NCBI RefSeq assembly: GCF_050589625.1
Contig: NZ_JBNGOP010000007.1
Coordinates: forward strand, 113,170-177,169
Reading direction: 5' to 3'
Length of the DNA: 64,000 bases
Origin: Pelagihabitans sp947500445
GTDB lineage: Bacteria > Bacteroidota > Bacteroidia > Flavobacteriales > Flavobacteriaceae
The translations under genes and the position numbers were made by a program. This document shows, in pieces, positions 49,905-59,422 of the stretch (its first letter is position 1; every line of letters begins with the position of its first letter). Under the pieces are notes generated by a model. That model worked only from the letters and a program-made list of their open reading frames with translations, searched no databases and was not told the origin of the DNA.

Positions 49905-51371
49905 TCATTCTTTTTTGATTCTGCGGAAAATCGATCCTATTACAGCGGATATGTCTTCGGAAACGTTCAATCGGTATACGACACCAAAATAAAATCCTCC
50001 CATAAGCACGGTTTTTATCGCAATATTTACCAACGGTGGCAAATTGGGCCTTACATATTGGAAAAGTAAGAGCAAGAAAAACAACACTGCCAATACCTTG
50101 CCCATATTTACGGTAAAGGGGAGCATACCATAGGTGCGCCATACGAACAGCAATTTTATGGTATTGTACAGTAAAAAGGCCATAAAACTTGCGATGGCCG
50201 CACCTTTGATACCGTACTCCGGTATGAGCCACAAATTAAAAACGATGGTCAGCAATGCTAACCCCATACCCATAAACAATACGGCCCTATAATAATCAGA
50301 GTTGTATAATATGGCATTGTTATTCCCCAACACCGCATCGGAAACTTTCGCCATACCGATCCAAAAGACAATGAACCATGCCCCACCATAGGTATCCGGT
50401 AAAAGCAAATAAAGATCGTTCAGGTTACTGAGCAATAGCACGAACAGGAGACCGGAAATCACAAATAAGGTCAATGCACTTTTTTGGTACAACCGTTTCA
50501 ACGCAAAAAAATCCTTTTCGTTCAATAATTTTGCCGTCAATGGATAGGTGATCTGATGCATGGCCCTACCGGGTACTCCAACGGCGGAAGCCATAAAACC
50601 GGCAACACTGTAATAGGCGACGTTTTCTATCTGAACGTAATGGTTGAGCATTACCTTATCTATTTCAAGCAGTATGATGGCCGTGGATCCACCCAATATG
50701 ATAATCAGGCTGTATGAAAAGATTTTCCAGTTAGGTAAAGTCCTGACCACTTTTAGCCGTGGCCGGTGCAGGTGATAGGCATATCCTTTCATAATCAGCG
50801 TTCGTGCCAGATATAGTACTACCAAAGCCTTTAGAAAAAAGGAAACGTCGATACTATCGAAATACAGCAATACCAAGAGTACTGTCTGCCCAACCCTACA
50901 GAACACCTCCTTCATGAAATTTCCAAAAACGGATTTCAAATGGACCCTGGTCCAGGCATAAAACACCTCAAAATAGGCCATCGCGAAACCGATCCAGAAA
51001 ATATACCACACATACCCCTTTACCTCGGGGTTTTCCCGTGCTAAAAAAGTTCCTATCGCTTCATTGGCGAAATAGGACAATAGCCCTATAGGTATAATCA
51101 GAAGTAAAGGAAAAAGCAGCATCAGCGTTAAAAAACCTTCTTTTTGGTTTTGGTCTTGAAAACTACTATAAAATTTGACCAATGTGTTGGGAACCCCGAA
51201 AGCCATTAGCGGCATTAAGATCAGGGCAGCGGATAGCATTACCTGAATAAGGCCGTAATAGGTGTCGGACATAAAATTGGTGTACAAAAACAAAACATTG
51301 ACCGCGCCGATACCGAAACCCAGATAGGTGACCAGCATATTATCGATGGATTGTTTTCTGACGATTCCCAT
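49905..51371 (-). CDS. oligosaccharide flippase/polysaccharide biosynthesis membrane protein (Wzx-like)
   Basis: A 488-residue inner-membrane protein with about 13 hydrophobic helices. It belongs to the MOP/Wzx-type lipid-linked oligosaccharide flippases: the first helices carry KQSIDNMLVTYLGFGIGAVN and a conserved pattern with Gly- and Pro-breaks. It is the last gene of a tight run (YfhO - glycosyltransferase - flippase); its ATG overlaps the previous stop by one base. Role inferred: moving a glycan lipid across the membrane. Confidence 0.85.
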   Translation of the reverse strand: MGIVRKQSIDNMLVTYLGFGIGAVNVLFLYTNFMSDTYYGLIQVMLSAALILMPLMAFGVPNTLVKFYSSFQDQNQKEGFLTLMLLFPLLLIIPIGLLSYFANEAIGTFLARENPEVKGYVWYIFWIGFAMAYFEVFYAWTRVHLKSVFGNFMKEVFCRVGQTVLLVLLYFDSIDVSFFLKALVVLYLARTLIMKGYAYHLHRPRLKVVRTLPNWKIFSYSLIIILGGSTAIILLEIDKVMLNHYVQIENVAYYSVAGFMASAVGVPGRAMHQITYPLTAKLLNEKDFFALKRLYQKSALTLFVISGLLFVLLLSNLNDLYLLLPDTYGGAWFIVFWIGMAKVSDAVLGNNNAILYNSDYYRAVLFMGMGLALLTIVFNLWLIPEYGIKGAAIASFMAFLLYNTIKLLFVWRTYGMLPFTVNMGKVLAVLFFLLLLFQYVRPNLPPLVNIAIKTVLMGGFYFGVVYRLNVSEDISAVIGSIFRRIKKE

Positions 51372-52642
51372 TACAACAGTTCGGCCAATTTTCCGGTGAG
51401 TGCCTTTCGGCTATAGTTTTCCGTATTTTCGGAGGTTACCGATAACGCACCGCTTTTGAACGCCTTGTACCATGATAATACCGTTTCCTTTAAGGCCGTG
51501 GTATCCCGATAATCGAAGGCTTGTCCGGTACGTGTTTGCATAACCATTGCGCCGGCTTCCCAATCCGTTGGGCCTACCGCTAAAATAGGCCGTTTGGCCG
51601 CCATATACTCGAACAGCTTTCCGGGAACGATACCCTTTGTTTCTTCCGAATCGATCTCTACCAGCAACAACACCTGCGCACTTTGCTGTCTACGGATGGC
51701 TTCGCTATGGGAAACATAGCCCCGCATTTTCACATAGGGTGCCAATTCGTATCGGGACAAGGTATTCATGACATCTTCACTGACAACACCGATAAATTCG
51801 AGTTGCAGGTCGGACCGAAACACCTCGTTTTCAGTGGCCAATTGGGAAAGTACCTTCCACAGATTACCCGGGTTTCTTCCGTTCAAAAGCGATCCGATAT
51901 GTGCAATGGTAAAACCGTTGTCCAAACGGGTTCCCTTTTGGTATTCAAAATCATATCCATTGGTAATCACCGTAATCGGCTTTTTTGTCAAGCCCTGAAA
52001 TTCCTGCTTAGTGGTCTGGCTGGTCACGATCAATCGGTCCGCACGGTTTAGCACCTCATGTTCCAATCGCTTATGTTTTTTTTGGGATCGCTTTGAAAGC
52101 CGCAGCTTTTTATGGTAGCCTATAGACGTCCAAGGATCCCGGAAATCGGCTATCCAACATAGCTCGTGATCAGTTTTTAAACATGCCCCTATCAAATGCA
52201 CACTGTGCGGAGGGCCGGTAGTGATAACGGTGGTTATTCCTTCCTCCTTTAGGATGGTAGATAAAAACGTTACTGAAGGTTTTACCCAATACTTTCGGGC
52301 ATCCGGAATGAAAAAGTTGCCCCGTATCCAAAGCATCGCTTTCTCCAGCACCGATTGGTTTTTGGTTTCGATAATACCGGAACTGATTCGCTTTGTCTTA
52401 TTTTTTGAGAAGAGTCCCGCCAGGCCATATGGTTCAAAAATGGGACGGGAATATAGTTTAAGGTTTTTGGGGATTTCTTCGGATAAGGTAGCATCTTGAA
52501 TCGGATAGTGTGCATTCTCCGGTACATAAACTACCGGTTCGATATCATATTCCCCTAAATACTTGACGAACTTCAACCACCGCTGTACTCCCGGACCTCC
52601 TGCTGGTGGCCAGTAATATGTGATGATGAGTACCTTTTTCAT
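51371..52642 (-). CDS. family 4 glycosyltransferase
   Basis: A 423-residue GT-B-fold enzyme. The N-terminal YYWPPAGGPGVQRWLKFVKY is the donor/acceptor loop usual in GT4 family proteins, and the C-terminal EIDSEETKGIVPGKLFEYMA is the E-x7-E type nucleotide-sugar motif. It overlaps both neighbours by one base (TGATG type), so translation of YfhO, this enzyme and the flippase is coupled. Donor and acceptor are unknown. Confidence 0.86.
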   Translation of the reverse strand: MKKVLIITYYWPPAGGPGVQRWLKFVKYLGEYDIEPVVYVPENAHYPIQDATLSEEIPKNLKLYSRPIFEPYGLAGLFSKNKTKRISSGIIETKNQSVLEKAMLWIRGNFFIPDARKYWVKPSVTFLSTILKEEGITTVITTGPPHSVHLIGACLKTDHELCWIADFRDPWTSIGYHKKLRLSKRSQKKHKRLEHEVLNRADRLIVTSQTTKQEFQGLTKKPITVITNGYDFEYQKGTRLDNGFTIAHIGSLLNGRNPGNLWKVLSQLATENEVFRSDLQLEFIGVVSEDVMNTLSRYELAPYVKMRGYVSHSEAIRRQQSAQVLLLVEIDSEETKGIVPGKLFEYMAAKRPILAVGPTDWEAGAMVMQTRTGQAFDYRDTTALKETVLSWYKAFKSGALSVTSENTENYSRKALTGKLAELL

Positions 52643-55086
52643 CAGCTGTCGGCTTTTTCAACTTTTCTTTTGGATGTTCTCAAGGTAAAGATGAGCCCCC
52701 CGATAATAATAAGTCCCAACAAAATGGAACTGGCCAAGGTTATCTGACTTCCCGTTTCTACCACTTTGGGTTCAAACTTAAAGGCAATGGTATGCTCCCC
52801 CTCCGGAACCCTTAACGCCCGAAGTACGTAATTGACCCGAAAATGGTCCTTCAAGGCTCCATCGATATAGGCGTTCCATCCATTGGCGTAGTACATTTCA
52901 GAGAATACGGCGACTCCGGCATTCGGATTGTTCGTGGTATACGTTAAGTGATTGGGTTTGTAATCCGTCAGTTGAATAGTAGCGGTGCTGTCTACCCTAA
53001 AACTAAAACGATTGAGATCGTCAAATTTTTTGGTATTGACTACTGCTTTTGTTTTGGTATCCAAAGACCCCAATGCTTTGATCTCTTCATCGGCACTGCT
53101 TACGGGAACAAGTTCGGAAATGAACCAGGCATTTCCATTGGCATCGGTATTCAATGCCGGGGAGGACTGCCCTTGTTCGTTCTTCTGAATTACATATTTA
53201 ACGTTCAGCATGTTTAGCAGCTCCAAATTCCCCTCAAATAAATAAAAGTAAAACAGGTCCTGCATTCCGGCAGGCTTGGCAGCATGGTAACCGGTTATGG
53301 ACTGATGAAAGTAAGAAGTACCCGCAGCGTCCCATCCTTCCGAGGGGTTATACACTCTAAAGATACTTTCGTCCTCTTGTATTTTTTTATTCGCAGCGGT
53401 TTCTGGAAACGGCTCCAACATCCGTCGTTTGCTCACAAAATTATCTTCGTTAACATAACGGAGTCCCACCCCTACAAGGTCAAAAACGATCATGGCACCG
53501 ATGACAACGATCGCCAAGGTCTGTTTCAATTTTCCTTTAAGGTAGAACCATAACAGTCCGGCGGTCAGCAACACATACACCATGGAACGGAACAAATCGG
53601 CATTATAGACCGCTTTTCTGTCCAATACGATCAACGAATACAGCTCGTTGCCATACCCTTCGGCAAACATACGATCGCGTAGGCCCTCGAAAGAGAACAT
53701 GCCTTTCAAAAGAAACAATAGCACCCCAAGGCCGAGCACCAGGATAGACGCAATTTTCCAAGCACGAAATTTCTCCTTATCCCCTATTTTAGAGTCGAAA
53801 ATTGCGGCGAGTCCCAAAGTGCCCAATAGCGGGGCACATAACTCCAAAATAACTTGAATTGACGAAACGGCACGAAACTTGTCGTACAAGGGAAAATAAG
53901 CAATCATAAGATCCGTAAGCGCTCCAAAATTCTTTCCCCAGGACAACAACAACGAGAAGACGACACCGCCCAAAAGCCACCATTTTCGCTTGCCCTTTAC
54001 CAAAAACAGTCCCAGTACAAACAGAAAAAAAACGATCGCACCAATATATGCCGGTGCCGACACATAGGGTTGATCGCCCCAATAGGTCGGTATCTGACTC
54101 GCGAACTCCAACGCCCTTGTACGCGGCAATCCCTGATCGATCAAAAAGTCATATGACTTTGAATTTTCTCCTAGGTTTTCAACACTACCCCCTCCGAACA
54201 AACGGGGAACAAATAGGTTCAACGATTCGGCAATACCGTAACTCCACTGGGTAATATATTCACGATCCAAACCTCCGGTATTCTCTTTTGGGGTGCCTTC
54301 GGGGGTAATAGTCAGTTCCGATTTGCCCCTGGTACTCCAATCGGCATATTCCTTGGTGGCCATGAGCCCCGTCGCGTTTGCCGCAATACCGATACTAACG
54401 GCTACCAAAAGAAGCCCCACCGATATACAGAAGTGTTTTAACTGTTTTTTTAGAATGGCGTCTACCAAATGGGCAACACCCAAAAGCAATACCAATAACA
54501 TAAAATAGTAGGTCATTTGGTAATGGTTCGCCCTTATTTCCAAGGCCATGGCAACTGCCGTTAGCACAAAACCCCATAGATATCGTTTACGGAAAACCAG
54601 AAGTATTCCCGCCAAGAGTATGGGAAGGTATCCTATGGCATGTGCCTTGGCGTTATGCCCTGCACCAAAAATGATTATAAGATAAGTAGAAAAACCAAAG
54701 GCCAAGGCCCCCACTATGGCCAAACGATAATCGACTTTTAGGCAACACAATAGTATATAAAATCCGATAAAATAAAGAAAAAGATAATCGGCCGGTCGTG
54801 GAAGAAAACGGATCAGGCTATCCAGTTTTTTCACATAATCGTGAGGATAATAGGCCCCAAGCTGGTAGGTGGGCATTCCACCAAAGGCGCTATTGGTCCA
54901 GTAAGGCTCCTCGCCGGTACGTTTTCGAAAATCGTTCTGTTCCTTGGCCATTCCGGTGTACTGAACAATGTCACCTTGTTCCATAACCTTTCCCTGAAGG
55001 ACCGGATGAAAATAAGAAAGGGCTACCACAACAAAAAAAACAGCGACGAAGAAATGGACAAAAAACGCTTTTAGACCGTTTTGCAT
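52642..55086 (-). CDS. YfhO family membrane protein
   Basis: An 814-residue protein with about a dozen helices and large extracytoplasmic parts. The WTNSAFGGMPTYQLGAYYPHDY segment (short form near residues 60-80) is the YfhO-family pattern. Gram-positive YfhO proteins glycosylate lipoteichoic acid; a GT-C-like lipid-linked-sugar transferase role is plausible here. The C-terminal soluble domain (about 640-790) lies before the last helix. First of three overlapping genes after DUF4834. Confidence 0.83.
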   Translation of the reverse strand: MQNGLKAFFVHFFVAVFFVVVALSYFHPVLQGKVMEQGDIVQYTGMAKEQNDFRKRTGEEPYWTNSAFGGMPTYQLGAYYPHDYVKKLDSLIRFLPRPADYLFLYFIGFYILLCCLKVDYRLAIVGALAFGFSTYLIIIFGAGHNAKAHAIGYLPILLAGILLVFRKRYLWGFVLTAVAMALEIRANHYQMTYYFMLLVLLLGVAHLVDAILKKQLKHFCISVGLLLVAVSIGIAANATGLMATKEYADWSTRGKSELTITPEGTPKENTGGLDREYITQWSYGIAESLNLFVPRLFGGGSVENLGENSKSYDFLIDQGLPRTRALEFASQIPTYWGDQPYVSAPAYIGAIVFFLFVLGLFLVKGKRKWWLLGGVVFSLLLSWGKNFGALTDLMIAYFPLYDKFRAVSSIQVILELCAPLLGTLGLAAIFDSKIGDKEKFRAWKIASILVLGLGVLLFLLKGMFSFEGLRDRMFAEGYGNELYSLIVLDRKAVYNADLFRSMVYVLLTAGLLWFYLKGKLKQTLAIVVIGAMIVFDLVGVGLRYVNEDNFVSKRRMLEPFPETAANKKIQEDESIFRVYNPSEGWDAAGTSYFHQSITGYHAAKPAGMQDLFYFYLFEGNLELLNMLNVKYVIQKNEQGQSSPALNTDANGNAWFISELVPVSSADEEIKALGSLDTKTKAVVNTKKFDDLNRFSFRVDSTATIQLTDYKPNHLTYTTNNPNAGVAVFSEMYYANGWNAYIDGALKDHFRVNYVLRALRVPEGEHTIAFKFEPKVVETGSQITLASSILLGLIIIGGLIFTLRTSKRKVEKADS

Positions 55087-55127
55087 AAACTTTTAGGGTG
55101 ATTGGTTACTTGCTTCGGTAAAAATAA

Positions 55128-55382
55128 TCAATCGACCTCCTCAAAATCTATATATTCCCCAACTTTTTCCGAAGAATCGTGCTTTCGATCGCTTTTTGTA
55201 GTAATGGTTACCTCTCCTTCCTGTTGTTGCCGAACATCCTGAAAACCTTCGAATTTTTCGCGAAAGTGTTGTTCGGTCTTTTTTGCGGCATAGCCCAAGA
55301 TTTTTGGGGCGAACATTCTGACCACTATCTTGAAGAGATAATAGACCAACAAAATGATAAGGACCGCTTTTAAAAAACCCAT
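55128..55382 (-). CDS. DUF4834 family small membrane protein
   Basis: An 84-residue protein with one N-terminal helix (LKAVLIILLVYYLFKIVVRM) and a polar acidic C-terminal half. This matches DUF4834, a family confined to Bacteroidota and usually beside YfhO, as here (41 bases upstream). Function unknown. It is the first gene of the YfhO - GT4 - flippase transcript. Confidence 0.8.
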   Translation of the reverse strand: MGFLKAVLIILLVYYLFKIVVRMFAPKILGYAAKKTEQHFREKFEGFQDVRQQQEGEVTITTKSDRKHDSSEKVGEYIDFEEVD

Positions 55383-55402
55383 ATTTTTTCACTTTAATAT
55401 AT

Positions 55403-55410
55403 CAAAAGTA
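55403..55410 (-). promoter_or_regulatory. -7 element of the DUF4834-YfhO operon
   Basis: TACTTTTG on the minus strand, 20 bases before the DUF4834 ATG. A TTTG 25 bases further upstream is slightly too distant, so only the -7 half is supported. Confidence 0.45.
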
Positions 55411-55537
55411 CAATTCTAACGTTTTAAACATGTGGCAAAACTCTTAAAAATATAATAAAACCAGGTATAACGGGGCATGGGGCATACTTTTTACAGCAAA
55501 CCGATGGGCGTTTCGGGATACCGTCAAACAACATAAA

Positions 55538-56620
55538 ATGAGGTATTTAATAGGCATGCTCCTTTTGGGGCTTTCCTTTGCGGGAACGGCGCAGTATACG
55601 GATGTTATCAATTCCAACCGACCCGGACTTTCTGTAAGCGCATATGCCGTAGGCCGAAATGTATTGCAGTTCGAGGCGGGACTGTTGTATGAACAGCAAG
55701 ACCATTCGTTGTTGGATACCGATAGTAACATCTGGGGTACCGATGTTTCCTTACGTTACGGACTGCTGTTTGAAGCCTTGGAACTGAATTATGAGGGAAC
55801 CTTCCAAAAACAGAACATCACCTTCAATAACTTGGGGGTCAGTGAAAACCGGACCGACTTTTCCCGAAATAGGGTGGGGCTAAAATTTTTGGTCTACGAT
55901 CGCTATAAAAACCCCGAACGCAACAAACCCAACTTGTATAGTTGGAAAGCGAACTACGGCTTCAAATGGAAAAACCTGATTCCGTCGGTTTCCGTTTACG
56001 GTGGTGCGACCTTCAATCTAGGAGATAATCCGTTTTATGTAGGTGACCCAACGGTATCGTACCGGGCCATGCTCGCCACACAAAGCAGGCTTACACCAAG
56101 GTTCGTATTGATATCCAACATTGCATACGACCGCATTAGCACCGATTTTCCGGAGCTGAGCTATTTGATATCGCTCTCCCATGCGTTTCGCAATCCCAAA
56201 TGGAGCGTTTTTGTAGAAAATCAGGGCATTCAAAGCGATCGGTATTCCGATGTGCTTCTCCGTGGAGGTGTGGCCCATTTGTTCAACGACCATTTACAGG
56301 CCGATATCAATATGGGCGCCAGTTTTAAAAATACACCTTCCCGAATCTTTATCTCGCTCGGAGGGTCTTACCGCATGGATTTCCACAAGGATAAGCCGGT
56401 ACCGATCGAGGATCAACAAGCCGGTGAAAACGGTGGTCCGATCAAGAAAAATGCCATGAAGAAAAAGAAAAAAGGTAAGGATAAGGACGGTGAAGATGGT
56501 GGCAATGGTGCCGAGGATATCGACCTTGGGCCATCAAAAAAACAGCTTCGCAAACAGCGCAAGGAGGCAAAAAAGAAGAAAAAGAACAAACAAAACGACA
56601 GTGGGCCAATCGATTTCTAA
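55538..56620 (+). CDS. outer-membrane beta-barrel protein (transporter/phenol-degradation-MetA-like) with Lys-rich tail
   Basis: A 360-residue protein with a signal peptide (MRYLIGMLLLGLSFAGTAQ). About 270 residues of alternating amphipathic strands follow, starting DVINSNRPGLSVSAY, a pattern of the PF13557-like outer-membrane family. The last 60 or so residues are unusual: very Lys/Asp/Glu/Gly-rich (MKKKKKGKDKDGEDGG..., then KKQLRKQRKEAKKKKKNK). This tail lies after the last strand and would hang in the periplasm or outside. The role is unknown. Confidence 0.78.
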   Translation: MRYLIGMLLLGLSFAGTAQYTDVINSNRPGLSVSAYAVGRNVLQFEAGLLYEQQDHSLLDTDSNIWGTDVSLRYGLLFEALELNYEGTFQKQNITFNNLGVSENRTDFSRNRVGLKFLVYDRYKNPERNKPNLYSWKANYGFKWKNLIPSVSVYGGATFNLGDNPFYVGDPTVSYRAMLATQSRLTPRFVLISNIAYDRISTDFPELSYLISLSHAFRNPKWSVFVENQGIQSDRYSDVLLRGGVAHLFNDHLQADINMGASFKNTPSRIFISLGGSYRMDFHKDKPVPIEDQQAGENGGPIKKNAMKKKKKGKDKDGEDGGNGAEDIDLGPSKKQLRKQRKEAKKKKKNKQNDSGPIDF

Positions 56621-56673
56621 AACGGCCTTCCAACATCCCAAAAACTTCTTGTAAAATTGGCATTCCTAATTTC

Positions 56674-56701
56674 TTGCTCTTGTCAATATTCGCTAATATT
56701 G
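56674..56701 (+). promoter_or_regulatory. candidate promoter of the GNAT gene
   Basis: TTG (56674-56676), 17 bases, TAATATTG (56694-56701): one mismatch to TAnnTTTG. The ATG follows after 19 bases. Confidence 0.45.
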
Positions 56702-56720
56702 ACCAAAGAAAAACGAGTCA

Positions 56721-57845
56721 ATGGTCATCTTAAAAGAAGCTGTTAGCAAGGCAGATCTAAAAACCTTCATAAAGTTTCCTTTTTCCCTGTACAGGGACTC
56801 TCCCTACTGGGTGCCACCATTGATTTCGGACGAACTGAACGCTTTTGACAAAAACACGAACCCGGCATTTAAAAATGCGGACGCATGGTTTTACCTCGCC
56901 TATAAAGACAATAAACTGGTCGGGCGCATTGTAGGCATCATCAACTGGGTGGAGGTGAAACAACAACAAATACCCAAAGTTCGCTTTGGCTGGTTCGATT
57001 TTATAGACGACACTGCGGTATCCGAGGCGTTGTTGAACAAGATTGCGGAAATCGGACGCGAACACCAGCTCGAATTTATTGAAGGTCCGGTCGGATTTTC
57101 CAACCTTGACAAGGTGGGAGTGCTTACCGAAGGATTTACGGAAATTGGAAGTATGGTCACTTGGTACAACCATCCTTATTATGCCGACCATTATACGCAG
57201 CATGGCTTTCAAAAGGAGAAAGGTTATGTGGAAAACAAGTTTCCGGCCGAAAATGCCGATCCGGCACTGTTTACCAGACTGAACGACTTGGTGAAAAAGC
57301 GTTATAAGCTCAAGGAATTGAACTTTGACAATACCAAGGATATTCTCCCCCTGGCCGACCAAATGTTCGCACTGTTCAACCAAACTTATGACAAGCTTTC
57401 TTCTTTTGTGCCCATATCAGATGCACAAATAGCCTATTTCAAGAAAAAATATATTAGCTTCATCAATCCGGAGTACATCAAGTTTATAGTGGATTCCAAA
57501 GAGCAGCTCATCGCCTTCGCCATAGTAATGCCCTCTTTTTCAAAGGCATTACAAAAAGCCAATGGAAAGCTGTTTCCTTTCGGGTTTTACCATTTGCTAA
57601 AAGCGAAAAAAAAGCATCGGGACGTGCACTTTTACCTCATTGGGATTCATCCAGATTATCAGAACAAAGGAGTTACGGCCATTATTTTTAATGAGTATTA
57701 CAAAACCTTTACCGCAAACAAAATTGACATGTGCTATCGTACGCCCGAGCTGGAAGATAATGTTGCTATTCGGCAAATGTGGAAGCACTTTGAGCCCGTT
57801 ATACACAAACGCAGGGCAACCTTCAAAAAGAACATCGACCTATAA
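56721..57845 (+). CDS. GNAT-superfamily acyltransferase-like protein
   Basis: A 374-residue protein. The C-terminal part has the GNAT acetyl-CoA loop pattern LIGIHPDYQNKGVTAIIFNE (about residues 305-324), with the Q/R-x-x-G-x-G/A core slightly altered (QNKGVT). The N-terminal half (FPFSLYRDSPYWVPPL) is conserved among flavobacterial homologues that are often labelled GTP cyclohydrolase, which is not supported here. Acceptor unknown. Monocistronic. Confidence 0.7.
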   Translation: MVILKEAVSKADLKTFIKFPFSLYRDSPYWVPPLISDELNAFDKNTNPAFKNADAWFYLAYKDNKLVGRIVGIINWVEVKQQQIPKVRFGWFDFIDDTAVSEALLNKIAEIGREHQLEFIEGPVGFSNLDKVGVLTEGFTEIGSMVTWYNHPYYADHYTQHGFQKEKGYVENKFPAENADPALFTRLNDLVKKRYKLKELNFDNTKDILPLADQMFALFNQTYDKLSSFVPISDAQIAYFKKKYISFINPEYIKFIVDSKEQLIAFAIVMPSFSKALQKANGKLFPFGFYHLLKAKKKHRDVHFYLIGIHPDYQNKGVTAIIFNEYYKTFTANKIDMCYRTPELEDNVAIRQMWKHFEPVIHKRRATFKKNIDL

Positions 57846-58018
57846 TACCATTTCTGGTGTTAAATCACCCTTTTAAAATTATTTGGAATACACGTTTCGC
57901 CCAACAACACTGGTCTTTTAGTTGTACACGTCTAGAAGACCTCCAAAGACCGTTATCCATTTAGATGGACTAAAATCGTAGAACAAGGTGCCGTAAAAAG
58001 TAATGTGGCAGCATTACA

Positions 58019-59278
58019 TCATTCGCCCATTGCTGCAGCAACGGCAGCGGAAAGGCGTTTGTAAGTGCCATTTTCCAGTCGGTCTCGAATTGCCGAAAAT
58101 GCTTCCAAGGTTTCCGAAACGTCGTCCAGGGTATGGGTGGCGGTAGGAATCATCCTAAGTAAAATCAATCCTTTAGGTATTACCGGATAAACGACTATGG
58201 AACAGAATATTCCGTAGTTTTCCCGAAGGTCTTTTACCAATGCCATCGCTTCCGGAATACTCCCGTTTAGGTATACAGGAGTCACACAGCTTGTAGTGGT
58301 ACCGATATCAAAACCGCGATCTTTAAGTCCGTTTTGCAAGGCATTTACGTTCTCCCAAAGCTTCTCCTTCATTTTGGGATCGTTGCGCATCATATCCAAC
58401 CGCTTTAATGCTCCCTTTACATAGATCATGGGAAGGGACTTGGCGAACATTTGGGACCTCAGGTTGTATTTCAAGTAATCGATAATTTCCTTATCGGCGG
58501 CCAAAAAAGCACCGATACTGGCCATGGACTTCGCAAAAGTGGCGAAGTAGACGTCGATATCATCTTGAACCCCTTGCTCCTCACCTGCCCCGGCACCTGT
58601 TTTTCCCAGTGTTCCAAAGCCATGTGCATCGTCTACCAAAAGACGAAAATTGTATTTTTTCTTTAAAGCTACGATCTCTTTCAATCGACCTTGCTCACCT
58701 CGCATTCCGAATACGCCTTCAGAAATGACCAAGATACCACCACCAGTGGTTTCCGCCATTTTAACGGCACGTTCCAAGTTCTTTTCAAGACTTTCGATAT
58801 CGTTGTGCTTGAAGGTAAAACGCTTGCCCATATGCAAACGTACGCCGTCTATAATACAAGCGTGGGAATCTACATCGTACACAATAATATCGTCTTTCGA
58901 TACCAATGCGTCTATGGCCGACATGATTCCTTGGTACCCAAAATTCAACAAATAAGCCGATTCCTTGCTCACGAATATGGCAAGTTCTTTTTCCAGTTGT
59001 TCATGATATTTGGTATGACCGCTCATCATACGCGCCCCCATCGGGTATGCAGCACCGAACTCCGCAGCGGCCTCACTATCGATTTGTTTTATTTCGGGTA
59101 GGTTGGCCATCCCTAGATAATCATTGATGCTCCAGGTAATCACTTCCTTGCCCTGAAACTGCATCCTATTGGAAATCGGTCCTTCCAGTTGTGGAAAAAC
59201 AAAATATCCTTCCGCTTGTGAAGCCCATTTTCCCAAAGGCCCTTTATTTTCAATGATCCTATCGAACAAATCTCTCAT
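58019..59278 (-). CDS. alpha-oxoamine synthase; probable cysteate-C-fatty-acyltransferase (sulfonolipid synthesis)
   Basis: 419 residues from the ATG at 59278, chosen because a -7 box lies 18 bases upstream. PLP-dependent acyl-CoA:amino acid C-acyltransferase fold (serine palmitoyltransferase, KBL, BioF). DDAHGFGTLGKTGAG near residue 213 and the PLP Lys in TFAKSMASIGAF near 245 are intact. Beside it is a cysteine-synthase-like enzyme. In Bacteroidota a protein of this class condenses cysteate with fatty acyl-CoA to 3-ketocapnine, the base of sulfonolipids, linked to gliding in Flavobacterium johnsoniae. Serine palmitoyltransferase remains an alternative. Confidence 0.7.
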   Translation of the reverse strand: MRDLFDRIIENKGPLGKWASQAEGYFVFPQLEGPISNRMQFQGKEVITWSINDYLGMANLPEIKQIDSEAAAEFGAAYPMGARMMSGHTKYHEQLEKELAIFVSKESAYLLNFGYQGIMSAIDALVSKDDIIVYDVDSHACIIDGVRLHMGKRFTFKHNDIESLEKNLERAVKMAETTGGGILVISEGVFGMRGEQGRLKEIVALKKKYNFRLLVDDAHGFGTLGKTGAGAGEEQGVQDDIDVYFATFAKSMASIGAFLAADKEIIDYLKYNLRSQMFAKSLPMIYVKGALKRLDMMRNDPKMKEKLWENVNALQNGLKDRGFDIGTTTSCVTPVYLNGSIPEAMALVKDLRENYGIFCSIVVYPVIPKGLILLRMIPTATHTLDDVSETLEAFSAIRDRLENGTYKRLSAAVAAAMGE

Positions 59279-59295
59279 CAGTACTATATTTGTTG

Positions 59296-59303
59296 CAAAA
59301 GTA
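59296..59303 (-). promoter_or_regulatory. -7 element of the acyltransferase gene
   Basis: TACTTTTG on the minus strand. The start site would fall near 59289, about ten bases before the ATG at 59278. No correctly spaced TTG was found. Confidence 0.5.
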
Positions 59304-59363
59304 TATATTTTTTGGGTAGTTACCCACCTCTTTTTCTGAGTTTTTGAACAGTAGATCGTGAAC

Positions 59364-59396
59364 AAAAAAAAGCAACGATGTATCGACATCATTGCT
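59364..59396 (-). terminator. terminator after the cysteine-synthase-like gene
   Basis: AGCAATGATGT-CGAT-ACATCGTTGCT hairpin on the minus strand with one weak pair, followed by seven or more T. It separates the transcripts of the two PLP enzyme genes. Confidence 0.8.
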
Positions 59397-59422
59397 CATC
59401 CTATATTCTGTTTTTAAAGGGA

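Noticed and set aside
57846..57880. TACCATTTCTGGTGTTAAAT after the GNAT gene as another MITE end
   Set aside because: Only the first eight or nine bases match the 20-bp end motif; this is within chance similarity.
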